From Gnetum montanum (Eukaryota > Streptophyta > Gnetopsida > Gnetales > Gnetaceae): 20,427 bases of DNA. The notes beneath the pieces were generated by a model. The model was not told the DNA's origin and searched no databases. It saw only the letters and a program-made list of their open reading frames with translations. Within the stretch, counting starts at the first letter, position 1, and the number at the start of each line of letters is the position of its first letter. This document shows, piece after piece, positions 1 through 8,586 of the stretch. The stretch is taken from assembly GCA_015680685.1 (NCBI GenBank), contig MNCI01002855.1, positions 206,768 through 227,194 of the forward strand, read 5' to 3'. The position numbers and the translations under genes were made by a program.

Positions 1-27
1 CCTCTTATTTATAGATATGGCGGTGGG

Positions 28-58
28 ACGCGATATCGCGGCGGCCGCGATATCGCGT
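28..58. repeat. Perfect CpG-rich palindrome, 15-bp arms
   Basis: Two 15-base arms (28-42 and 44-58) are exact reverse complements around a single G at 43. The core word CGCGATATCGCG occurs twice, and a decayed third copy (CTATATCGCGGCG) follows at about 62-75. The stretch is dense in CpG while the rest of the left part is CpG-poor, so it is either recently arrived or protected from methylation decay. It may be the end of a DNA transposon or a satellite edge. The window starts inside it, so the unit cannot be defined. Confidence 0.7.
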
Positions 59-224
59 ACGCTATATCGCGGCGCTATGCATGTCGCGTCTCATCATTCG
101 TGTTTTAATTAATCAAGTAATTTTAAGTGTTTGTTTTAGGAATCTTAGCCATTAGTTAGAGGGATGCCTTCAAGCATGGGTCACATGTCTTTCTAGTCAC
201 ATGATAAGACTAGTTGAAAAGAAC

Positions 225-360
225 AATGAGGTGTTAGCCTAGTGGTGAGACTCTTGATTTAAAGGCTCCAAGTCATGGGTTTGATTCTAGTTAGCAATGC
301 TAAGTTATGAGGTTTTAATTCAACTATATATCTTAGGGTGTATCTATATTACAATTATTT
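225..360 (+). repeat. Probable tRNA-derived SINE remnant
   Basis: A box A-like word TAGCCTAGTGG lies at 235-245 and a box B-like word GGTTTGATTCT at 278-288, the two halves of an internal RNA polymerase III promoter. The wording 'GCCTAGTGGTGAGA...GGGTTTGATTC' is typical of plant SINE heads. The segment cannot fold into a full tRNA, because no acceptor stem closes it. The 3' limit is approximate: a T-rich stretch at 353-363 may mark it. No target-site duplication was identified. Confidence 0.5.
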
Positions 361-1047
361 TTTAGGTTTCAACACCTAAGACTAGTCTAGGAGACCTTGA
401 GATTCTTGGAAGTAGCCTACCTTTAGAGATAAGTTGCATATCTTTCCAATGGTACCCCAAGAATGAGTTTGTGTATGTTAATTAATTAATTAATATTTTG
501 TTATCCTTACTAGAGGACTTTAAAGTTTGGGTTCCAGTATTTTGTTATCTTTCCAGTGATAGAGATGATGTTAAAAGTTAATGCTATTTATTAGTTTATA
601 GCTTACACTCATAATCTTTCTCATCTTCATTGGATAAGTACTTTTAAAAAAGTGATGATGGAAAGGCATACAAAAGGATGGCTTCATGAGTAAGTTATAT
701 AGCTTATTGGATTCTTTATTCTAATCCTAACCAAGTTTACAAATTGGTAAAACAAGCAGTATTTTAAAAACTTTAAGAAAACGTAAGAGTTAAAAAACAT
801 TATTATTTGAATAGTATCAAGGGAGGCCTTAGTTCAAAGAAAAACTATCTATATGCTACTATTCCTTGTCATTTACAATGTACAATTGGGATCTCATTAT
901 TTGAGAATTGAAATAAGCATATGGTTGAAAATTTCTCATGAAGGACAAATACGCAGACTATGCAATACAAATAGCATTGAAGAGGAATACCACATTTTTT
1001 ATTTTTTTTTTATTTTTTATTTTTGCAATGTCTTGCATTAGAGCACA
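361..1047. other. AT-rich intergenic stretch, no gene seen
   Basis: It holds a short TTAA-type microsatellite at about 479-496 and homopolymer T runs at about 995-1021. Short open frames here (for example 853-1041) have low-complexity, T-run-derived translations with no family signature. I see nothing else. Confidence 0.6.
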
Positions 1048-1270
1048 TTACATATAGATGGGATACTAGAGATGCAAACTTGGTTGATTTATTCTAGATG
1101 TTACTAAGAACCCTTGGTAATTTTCTTAATAATATTTTTAAAACTCATAGCATGTATACTTCTATTGTCCCAATAGATCCACAAGGATTACAAAGGTAAT
1201 AAAATTTCAGTTTCATTTCCATTTTCATTGATTAATTTTCCATTCTCAACATGTTAAATATCAATATAAA
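1048..1270 (+). repeat. Dispersed AT-rich repeat, copy 1
   Basis: Shares an ordered set of words with 2285-2504 and 2505-2690: TTGGTTGATTT, TTCTAGAT, GTAATTTT, AATATTTT, AAAACTCATA, then CAATAGAT and AATAAAATTTCA. The order is kept and the lengths are similar, so the three are diverged copies of one unit. This copy lies just beyond the 3' end of the minus-strand LOR gene. The family is not recognised; edges are approximate. Confidence 0.55.
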
Positions 1271-1500
1271 CAAAAAAAAATCAAAGCATAACAAATGAGA
1301 TACATTAATTTAAACAAGTCATAATGACATGATTTGGTTATTTTACTATGCATTCATCGTTGTTAGCCGTGTCCGTGTATTTTTCTTCTTCTTTATATTT
1401 CATATTAGTGATATTACAATACATATGGTCCAGGAAGAAGTATGTTTAATTTCACATAATTTGGAGCAAAACATAAAATTTTAAAAAAGTAGCCTCCTGG

Positions 1501-1506
1501 TTTATT
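1501..1506 (-). promoter_or_regulatory. Candidate polyadenylation signal of the LOR gene
   Basis: The plus-strand TTTATT reads AATAAA on the minus strand. It starts about 37 nt beyond the stop codon of the LOR gene, within the short 3' UTR distance seen in plants. The sequence is AT-rich, so a chance match is possible. Confidence 0.35.
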
Positions 1507-1542
1507 TGCAGAATCAAAAGGCTAAGAGACATGATCACAACG

Positions 1543-3381
1543 CTAATTGCTTACAACGCCTGGGTCAGCCATTGATTGGCTTCTCTGCCATTTATCTGGT
1601 ACAAGATCCTTGTATACTTCATATACGATAAAACCTATGGATGATATGAAAGCATAGTCTACATTTTTGTCTTGTACGTGGATGGTCATTGCATCTATTT
1701 TGTCTTCCGAGTCATTTTGCAATATCATCTGTCAGTGATGCCCAAAATAAGAATTATTAATATACCCTGTTACTAGCAAAATCAAATAAAAAAATGTTGT
1801 GTATGCCAGTCAGATTCATTGGGCAGAAGAAAGAAATGGCTGAAATTGAAATATATTAAATACATGTCCCGGTAAAATTTATATTCCAGGTTAATAAAAC
1901 ACTTAAGATTGCATACATAACGTATATATTATAATATAAATACACACACAATTACACACTGGTGACCAAAAGATCAGGAAAGTCATGCAGCAGAGAAGAG
2001 AAAGAACGATGCGAAAGAAGGCATCAGTTGCTACTCATTACGAATACCAATTTAAATTTTATTAACTAACATTATAACGTATAAAATAAAAATCCAATGA
2101 ATGAAGTCAGAAACAGAGGTCCAGGTTGTGTAATTTAACATACTGCCGTTTTCAAAAGGGTAAATTAGAAGGTGAAGACCAAAGATGGGTGTGTAATCCC
2201 CTTGCATGTAAAATATGGGTAGATGGAGTAGCAGTAGACTAATTTGTCAGCCTGGAAAAATCTTTGATTTAATAGTTGATCATATTAAACATAGATTAGA
2301 TAGTATGGTTCTAACTTTGGTTGATTTGTTCTAGATATTAAAAAAAAACCAAGTAATTTTTAAAATGATATTTTCAAAACTCATAAACTATATTTTAAAA
2401 GAGGGTATACAAACCAATAAAATTTCAAAATCAATGTTAGCAATATTTAAAATTAATAATAATAATAAATTGGCAAATTAACAAAAGTGGTTCGAAAAAT
2501 TTGGTTAATTTGCTCCATGTGTTAAAAAAAACACCCGTAATTTTTGCAATGATATTAACCATGTATATTTTTACTGTTCAGTCCAATAGATAAAAAAACA
2601 AAAGAGGAAATGCAAACACAATAAAATTTTAATTTCAATAATATTTAAAATAAAAAATAATAATGAACTGGAAAACAAACAAAAATGGTTGGGAACCAAC
2701 CTCTGCAAAGATTTTTTGATTGGAAGTGAACTGTAAGATACCCAAATGGTTCAAACAAGCAACTCTAACATGGGGATGCGCTGAATTTGAATTATCAGGA
2801 TGGCTTCCGCCCACAAATACATCAATAATTGGCCTCTTATGCTTGGATGCTGAGGCTTCAAATGATGTGTCATTTGATGATGATTTCTTTTCTTCCCCTT
2901 TGATCCCCAGCCATGAGTCCTCCCCAAATGCCTGAAAATTTTTATTTATTAATTAAGAGGCAAAACTTAGCCACCCAAGACACACAGACAAAAAGTAGAA
3001 AGGATCTTTCGAGCTTCAATGTTGATCCTGTCAAGCAAGTTCTGGGAAGGATTGGATAGATGAGCAGAATTAAGAAAGCTTAATTTCTTTTGAGTGTAGC
3101 TGTGCCAAGCTTAAACTCAGATAATTAAGTCAACAGAAAGCAAAAAGATTTGTATTAATACCAGTACATACCTCCTTCCGTTTGACAGTAAAGATAGGTT
3201 TTTTTGACATATCACTGATTATGGTTCTGCGATGAAAGGTGGAAGTGCTTGAAATATCAACAAGAAAGTTATTGGTGGCATTGTCAATGACACTGAATCC
3301 TCCGCCTCTTTCCTTCAACAATGTTATGACAGTGGGTGTTGGCCTACAGAAACCCTCTCCTGGAACTACAAGCTCTGCCAT
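1543..3381 (-). CDS. LURP-one-related (LOR) protein, three exons
   Basis: Gene model: exon 1 3381-3172 (70 codons), intron 1 3171-2932 (240 bp), exon 2 2931-2701 (77 codons), intron 2 2700-1729 (972 bp), exon 3 1728-1543 (61 codons plus stop). This gives 208 residues, close to the usual length of about 200 for the family. All junctions are phase 0. Donors are GAG|GTATGT (strong) and GAG|GTTGGT (weaker); acceptors are TTTTCAG and CTGACAG. The start has A at -3 and G at +4. Family hallmarks appear in order: GEGFCRPTP near residue 10, GGGFSVIDNATNNFLVDI at 27-44, HRRTIISDMSKKPIFTVKRK at 50-69, SWLGIKGEEK in exon 2, then IIDVFV, IFAE across the exon 2/3 junction, and VDYAFISSIGFIVYEVYKDL in exon 3. 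LOR proteins share the tubby C-terminal fold; LURP1 of Arabidopsis acts in defence against an oomycete, but most members have no known function. No signal peptide or membrane segment is seen. The gene has no internal stop and looks intact. Confidence 0.8.
2285..2504 (+). repeat. AT-rich repeat, copy 2, in LOR intron 2
   Basis: Shares TTGGTTGATTTGTTCTAGAT, GTAATTTTTAAAATGATATT, AAAACTCATAA and AATAAAATTTCA with copy 1 (1048-1270). It is followed directly by copy 3, so copies 2 and 3 form a diverged tandem pair inside the intron. Each ends with a run of the type AATAATAA, an ACTGG/ATTGG-like word, then AACAAAA and TGGTT. Confidence 0.6.
2505..2690 (+). repeat. AT-rich repeat, copy 3, next to exon 2 donor
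   Basis: Third copy: TTGGTTAATTTG, GTAATTTTTGCAATGATATT, then CAATAGATAAA, AATAAAATTTTAATTTCAATAATATTTAAAAT, ending AACAAAAATGGTT. The copy stops about 10 bp from the exon 2 donor. The 6-bp stem at 2687-2692/2696-2701 (GGTTGG, loop GAA, CCAACC) spans the exon-intron junction. Confidence 0.6.
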
Positions 3382-3720
3382 TCTTTTCTAATGGATTGAT
3401 CGTCTTCTTGTTATTCTTATATCGATTCCTCTTGTTGTAGAGGCGTGGGTATTGTTCAGAAGTACTTTACCATAAGCTTTGCTTCAAGGTTGTAACGATG
3501 ATTTACTTTCAGTGGTGAAATTCGAATATTCTGTGCGGTTGGTCCCTGCAATAATGGCAAGACTTTTTTTGTTGGTTGAACACAGAAGGAGAGATGTGGA
3601 CACAATTGCTGAAAAAGAGGTTAAACTTTTCAAGAAAGAATAGAATAATGGATAATAACACAGAAAGAAAGAGAGATACGATGGAGACCTGGAAATCAAA
3701 GCCACCACGCAGAAACCTGA
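3382..3720 (-). promoter_or_regulatory. 5' flank and probable 5' UTR of the LOR gene
   Basis: About 340 bp upstream of the LOR start codon with no supportable coding sequence. A TATAAG word lies about 40 nt before the ATG on the minus strand, but that is too close to be a convincing TATA box. Pyrimidine-rich tracts on the minus strand (about 3570-3700) resemble plant 5' UTR sequence. No defined transcription start can be given. Confidence 0.3.
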
Positions 3721-3729
3721 GCGTGATTG

Positions 3730-3780
3730 CTATGAGGGTTCTACCACTACTGCTACTGGATACTGAACCGCAGGCGCCAT
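3730..3780 (-). other. Small upstream frame resembling a LOR N-terminus
   Basis: A 16-codon frame starts with ATG at 3780 and ends TAG at 3730-3732; it reads MAPAVQYPVAVVVEPS. Many LOR proteins begin with a Pro/Val-rich segment of the type 'P.PVAVV.P' just before the FC motif. After the TAG the same frame continues QSRSGFC, so an FC pair follows at roughly the expected distance. It may be an upstream ORF of the LOR gene, an alternative first exon, or the remnant of a tandem LOR duplicate. The similarity is short and seen by eye. Confidence 0.3.
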
Positions 3781-3844
3781 CAATGGCACACTTTTTGGAT
3801 AAGATTTTGAATACCTTGAACGAAGGGAATTAAAAGTTTAGCCC

Positions 3845-3863
3845 GGCTCACTCCTCGTGAGCC
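3845..3863. repeat. Perfect hairpin GGCTCAC / GTGAGCC
   Basis: A 7-bp perfect stem with a TCCTC loop, GC-rich in AT-rich surroundings. It stands about 80 bp upstream of the small frame at 3780 and about 460 bp upstream of the LOR start. Its function is unknown. No T run follows on either strand, and bacterial-type termination does not apply here. Confidence 0.5.
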
Positions 3864-3869
3864 AGAGAA

Positions 3870-5302
3870 GTCTCATTGAAAATTTTTCTGCAGCAAAAGA
3901 AGGGTATTTTAAACAACTATCCATCATTGATCAATGGCATCATTTTTTTTTTGTAATTGATTATGATATTCGAAGAGTTATAATAAAGGATCATTAAAGA
4001 ATCATCGTTTGGAGGGTTTAGAAGGGCATCCAAGTTCAAACCGACGTCTTCAACTTGAGAAATGAGCACCTTACCATCACTTCAAATGACAATTCTTACA
4101 AAGGGCAATAATAATAATAAATATCTATCAATGTAATGTTGTGTTAATATATATAACAATAAAAATTTAGTGCATAGTGCTAACTATGTTGTAGATAAAA
4201 GCTAGGGTATGGTGCTAGTGCAAAGGATAGTATTGATGTGTGTAGATGATTTTGTTCATGTATTTTGGCAATATCCTTTTCCTCTTGGCACACTTGCAGC
4301 TAACCATGCAAAGTTATTCTAAATTGTTAACTATCTTGAGATGATGTTTTTTTTTTGCCTATTACTTTCATGAATTTTAAATTGCTTAGGAATGTTATCA
4401 AGCTTATTGTTCTCTTTCATATTTGGAAGCACACATGCAATATCATTTTTTAGAAAATAGAATATTCTAATATATATCATCTAACTATTGTGGAAAATCG
4501 CAAATCTTTCACTTTGTCCATTTCCAAATTATATCTCAAGCTCCAAAGGTTTAGTTAGAGATTAATCACTCGATTCATCTTTTGTAGCCTCAGTTCAGAT
4601 TTATAAGCGACATAGGCTCTAATGCAAGAAACCTTATTTAGCACAATTCTCTACAAGGGAGCTCTTCTTTTTAATTCCAACTATCATCTTCTTCATTTTA
4701 CTTGTATTGTTAATTACATTCTTTGGTGAGAAGTGAATTTTTGAAAAGATGCTTCTTTCTTTTATTATTGGCCTACTTGTAAGGATGAATTCCCAAGTAG
4801 GCATTCTAAATTCGTTGAGTCTTTCCTTTTGTGTTATTTCAATCTATTCTATCAAATGCTACTTGTGTTTTTTTACCCTTTCTATCCAATTTGTCAAATG
4901 CCACATATGTATTTGTTGCTCTATATTGAATAATAAAACTTCTTTTCGAGGTTCAACACCCCCCATAATAATAGTAATAGTTTTCAACATTTATTATCGA
5001 TTTAATTATTGGTTTTACCATAAATTTTATGAGGGCTACTTTTGACATAATAATTGTCAAAACCTAAGAATTTGTAAGGTTTAGTTATTTAATTTATTGC
5101 ATATGATTACTTCTTTTAATACTATTAGATGTGTTTCAATAAAATAGCTCTGATATTCTTGGTTAAATCATAAGATTACGTTATTATCAAAATTGTTGTT
5201 GTTGTTGTTGTTACTAGTTTCCTACATAAGTGAATGTATTCCACTTACTAGGATGTTTTGTTAAAGTTCTATATCCTTTACTCTACTATTGCTAAAGTGC
5301 AG
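3870..5302. other. AT-rich intergenic stretch, no gene seen
   Basis: Contains A/T runs and a (TTG)6 microsatellite at 5193-5212. The longest open frame (4749-5045, plus) translates to an AT-driven mix of L, I, F, S and Y with no domain. It ends where the LTR of copy A begins. No RNA gene or coding region could be supported. Confidence 0.6.
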
Positions 5303-6101
5303 TGATGAGTAGTGAGCAATCCTTATGCCCAACCATACGAATCACTAGCGTTCACTAAGTGATCTGGTCAAATTTCATAGACTTTAGCTCTCTAAGTGCA
5401 CTAGGTCTAGGTAGCGAATCTAATGGATGTGATCGTTGTCTTATTAGTTTCACTTGTGAAGTGCAAAAGTATGGTTAAGTGACTGAGGCATATGATTTTT
5501 ATCATTTTATGCTTTTCATGTAATTCGTTTAAGTGCTGAAAATTAAGTAATTAAATGTTTAATTAATCTAATGACTAACTAATGCTTAACTGATCCTAAC
5601 ATAAGCATCTGTTCCCATCTACTATACACATCCTAAACATATTACAACGCTACTAGGTTACCAAGCGTTAATCGTATGCTTGAGATGGTCATACTTATGT
5701 GTCTTAATTATCTAAAGTTAATTAATTAATTGAATGCATTAAAGTAAATTTCATGAATAATAAATGCATTAAGTAAACATTAAACTAAAGCTAAGTGCTG
5801 CAAGGTTTATGAAGAAAGCTCATCTTTATTGTTGATCACACTGAGGTGCTAAAATACATCAGTGCTCGAATAAAGATCCGTACAATTCTCACACCTACTA
5901 CGGGCACTTAGAAAATATTCTAACTCTCGAAAGAACAAATTACAAGAGCTTTACTATGCTACTAATGAATGAAGGTCATAAATGTAGCAGATGCACAAAC
6001 ATTTATAGGCAAGATAGGATGCTATGTCAACGAGTACTCGTGGACATAGCAAATCCTACATTGATGGGATCCCATCAACACAGCCGATGCACAACTCATC
6101 A
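5303..6101 (-). repeat. LTR of copy A (799 bp)
   Basis: On the minus strand it begins TGATGAGTTG (6101) and ends CTACTCATCA (5303), giving 6-bp inverted termini TGATGA/TCATCA. It aligns along its length with the 5' LTR of B: the TATA region, AAAGCTCTTG, TTTTCTAAGTGCCC, ATCTTTATTC, AGCACTTAG, TTAGGATGTGTAT, GATGCTTATGTTAGGA, TTAACCATACT and the GATC(C/T)GGT(T/C)GAA-like end. It is about 120 bp shorter than the LTR of B. It is a 3' LTR, because ORF3 lies upstream of it. Confidence 0.85.
6001..6050 (-). promoter_or_regulatory. LTR A core promoter: TATA box and 30-bp palindrome
   Basis: The TATA-type word TATAAAT is at 6007-6001 on the minus strand. Thirteen bases upstream of it is a 30-bp palindrome (6021-6050; arms GCTATGTC/GACATAGC, core CGAGTACTCG) with 14 of 15 pairs matched. 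A second perfect 18-bp palindrome, TTGATGGGATCCCATCAA, lies at 6061-6078. The position corresponds to the U3/R boundary, where element transcription would start. Confidence 0.55.
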
Positions 6102-6113
6102 TACCCCCATGAC
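6102..6113 (-). other. Polypurine tract region of copy A
   Basis: On the minus strand the sequence reads GTCATGGGGGTA immediately before the LTR start TGATGA. A G-rich purine run just upstream of the 3' LTR is the plus-strand primer of LTR retrotransposons. The same context with GGGGG precedes the 3' LTR of B at 19877-19881. Confidence 0.5.
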
Positions 6114-6342
6114 CAAATGAAAACTTATCCTCGAGTGAACAAAAAGAAGAATAAGTTCTTTACAAAATTTTAGGAAGTTATGGAATTATTGACAGACATA
6201 TTGACGCAAACAAACAAAAACACACATACGCTAAGTACCCAAATGTACGGATCGACAACTGGTGTTCATGACGACAAAATTGAACACCGTGACAAAAATT
6301 GATAGCACAACTTCTTTGGCAGCTTGAAGACGGGGAGAGAAA

Positions 6343-7514
6343 TCATATAGTCCTAGGTGGTGGAGGTTCCTAAGATGCCAAAGGACCTTCTCCTACCTTT
6401 GATGCATGCTACTGTTGTGGTTGAGGCTATGATTGTGGTTGTTTAGTTGTAGCTACGATTACTAGTGGAAGACAGAAAGCATCCACCAATGCTTTCATCT
6501 ACTCCCCCTTACTCTAGGAATCATACATGATCTACCCAACATCACCAATGTGGGCCAGTATGGGAATATCCCATAGACAAGGCATTACAGAGAACAACTC
6601 CTTTGCATTAATAAACCAAGCTATGAATTGCTTTTGTTCAACATCACACACCTTGGTAGCATTACACAACTCTTGGTAGTCATTCATCCTTTGGGCCAAG
6701 TTCTCAGCTACCAATCTCTGATCAGTGAAGTGCTACCTAAGAACATTGAATTTAGCATTTGTCATTTCAAGTTTCTTCTCTATCTCCTTATGATGCTTGA
6801 GCTTGGGCTCATACAATAGGTATGAGCTAGCCACTTGCTTCTCCAAATCTAACCTCAACCTTCCAGCAGTCAACATTGCCAGGTTTGCATAGTGAAGGTT
6901 GGCAAGCTCCATGTATTCAATCATTTCTTCAATTTGCAACTCCTTAAGGTGGATTTTAGCTTTGTTGTACGTGTTTAGCCCATCAAAGATAGGCTACCAC
7001 ATGTCACCTCCTTGTTGGAGTTGCTATAGGATCTCATTTACCTTCACCTTCACAAGTTTGATTTCCTTCTCATTGATCTCTTTTTGTAAGTTGACTTGTT
7101 CCTTGTAATGGTTTTTGATCCTTTCAAATTTAAGGGTCATGTTCTTCCAAGTGGCGATTTCAATTACAAACTTCTAGTGAAAGGCACAAACCACCTCCAT
7201 CTAGAGATTATGGTTCTCTACTACTAACCTCCTCAAGTCCATTATTGCCTTGGCAAGCTACTCCTGTTGTTATCTCATATATTCAACTATTTGCTCCTTT
7301 TGGAGCTCAACAGTATGTAGGCAATGATTGTTCTTGGTCGGATTTGCATTCTCCCAAAAAACCTCTAATAAGTCCTTCTAAATGTTGTAGATGATGACAT
7401 CAATTAAGGACTAGTCAAAGATTGTCAACTTCTTTACATGCTTAGCCTCTTGAAGGTTGGATTGAAGCTGTTAAACAACTTCATCCCTAGTTACTACTTG
7501 GCTGATAACAATGG
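6343..7514 (-). pseudogene. ORF3 of copy A, C-terminal coiled-coil half, broken
   Basis: One reading frame with about ten in-frame stops runs from 7514 to a terminal TGA at 6343-6345. It is rich in K, E, L, Q and N in heptad-like order: LKFERIKNHYKEQVNL, QIEEMIEYMELANLHYANLA, VASSYLLYEPKLKHH, LAQRMNDYQELCNATK, LAHIGDVG, and a Pro/Gln-rich tail. This matches the C-terminal part of ORF3 in copy B residue by residue (MIEYMEL, YANLAMLT, SYLLYE, RMNDYQEL and AHIGDV are shared). The first half is missing because the sequence is cut at 7514. The function is unknown; a structural or self-associating role is only a guess from the coiled coil. Confidence 0.75.
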
Positions 7515-8430
7515 TGATGAACATCAAAGAGTCACATCGACGAGGCCCCATTTACTTGGTGTGCCCTATTGACGGGGCCACGTCGACGTAGCATTTCCTA
7601 CATTGATGGGGCCCCATCAACGTAGCCATAAGGCAAAAACTATAAATACAAGCTCACTAACCGCATTTATGGCATAGAATTCTTGTCATAGTAGCAAAGC
7701 TCTTGCAGTTTGTTTATTTGAGAGTTAAAATATTTCTCTAAGTGCCCACAGTAGGAGTCAAAAAGTGTATAGATCTTTATTCAAACATTGTTGTACTTGA
7801 ACATACCAATGTGAATAACAATAAAGACAAGATTCTTGATCAAGCCTTGTAGCACTTAGATTAGATTAATGATTTATTTATGCATTCATTATTTTAATTA
7901 ATTATGACATTAATTAAGCTAAATTAGGTTTTGAGTGATCTATCAATTAATTAAGCTAAATAGATTAAGCACATAAGTACAACCACTTTGAGCATAAACA
8001 TGTGTTTGCTTGGTAACCCCAGCAATGTTATTACTTGGTTCACCCAATAACGTAGTGCTTGGTAATCCCAGTAGGAGGTACATGGGTTTAGGATGTGTAT
8101 GAAAAGTGGGACTAGATGCTTATGTTAGGACTAGTTAGACATTAGTTAATTAATTACATATTATTAGTATTAAATCATCTTATCTTTATATTTTAACATC
8201 ACAAATCCTAAAAACATAAAATCATAAAAATCGTATACCTCAATTACACTTAACCATACTATGTACATCATAAGTGTAATTGGGAAGACAACAAACAACC
8301 TTAAGGTAAGGTTCACTACCTAGATGACTAGTGTATCAAAGAACATAAAGTCCTTGGAATTCAACCGGATCATGCATGAATGCTTTGTAATTCATATGAT
8401 TGAGTGGAGGGTAACCTTTGCTACTCATCA
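7515..8430 (+). repeat. 5' LTR of copy B (916 bp)
   Basis: Starts TGATGAACATC and ends CTACTCATCA, directly followed by the primer-binding site. It aligns with the 3' LTR of B (19884-20187) over U3 and R, and with the LTR of A in reverse orientation. The 3' part contains the conserved TTAACCATACTATG and GATCCGGTTGAAT block. The 5' boundary was chosen because A and B share TGATGA there and because minus-strand ORF3 coding of A reaches exactly to it. Confidence 0.85.
7582..7648 (+). promoter_or_regulatory. LTR B core promoter: palindromes plus TATA box
   Basis: TATAAATA at 7641-7648 is preceded 15 bp upstream by a 28-bp palindrome (7598-7625) with 13 of 14 pairs matched; its central 18 bases TTGATGGGGCCCCATCAA (7603-7620) are perfect. 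Just before it is GTCGACGTAGCA (7582-7593), shared with the internal cassette at 16307-16318. The 3' LTR keeps the same layout (palindrome about 19981-20008, TATAAATA about 20023). Confidence 0.6.
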
Positions 8431-8431
8431 T

Positions 8432-8449
8432 TAGCACCATTGCCAAGGA
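8432..8449 (+). other. Primer-binding site, tRNA-Asp type, decayed
   Basis: TAGCACCATTGCCAAGGA lies one base after the LTR end. It matches the Athila-type tRNA-Asp primer-binding site at 13 of 18 positions, and all five differences are G-to-A, several in former CpG. This fixes both the LTR end and the lineage. It would be the start of minus-strand DNA synthesis. Confidence 0.75.
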
Positions 8450-8586
8450 CTTGGTTTGTTTACAAAATGTGCTATTTAAATTTAGTAAATATCATTAATA
8501 TCATTGTATGAACCCCAAGTTCCATATCATTCTCACTATACATAGAATTATAAAAAGCACACTAATGTTTTATGTCATATTGCAAG

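Larger units (their letters stand above)
5303..7514 (-). mobile_element. Copy A: truncated Ty3/gypsy element, 3' part, minus strand
   Basis: Read on the minus strand it runs from the middle of ORF3 (7514) through the ORF3 stop (6343-6345), a 3' untranslated stretch, a polypurine tract and a full LTR (6101-5303). The same order is found on the plus strand in copy B at about 18500-20187, which proves the common family and the opposite orientation. The coding sequence is readable right up to 7514, where the LTR of B starts. A was therefore most likely split by the insertion of B, with its remaining part beyond the right edge of the window. Confidence 0.8.

Noticed and set aside
28-58. Replication origin or CRISPR-like array
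   Set aside because: There is only one palindrome with one decayed neighbour and no regular spacers, and the genome is eukaryotic.
225-300. A tRNA gene
   Set aside because: The box A and box B words are present, but no acceptor or anticodon stem can be paired, so a SINE remnant is the better reading.
3576-3833. 85-codon plus-strand frame upstream of the LOR gene
   Set aside because: No recognisable domain, and it runs antisense to a region that looks like the upstream flank and small frame of the LOR gene. No independent evidence of a gene was found.
4749-5045. 98-codon plus-strand frame
   Set aside because: Composition is dominated by AT-driven residues (L, I, F, S, Y). No domain or gene context supports it.
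5193-5212. (TTG)6 microsatellite as a functional element
   Set aside because: A short simple repeat common in plant DNA, with no gene next to it.
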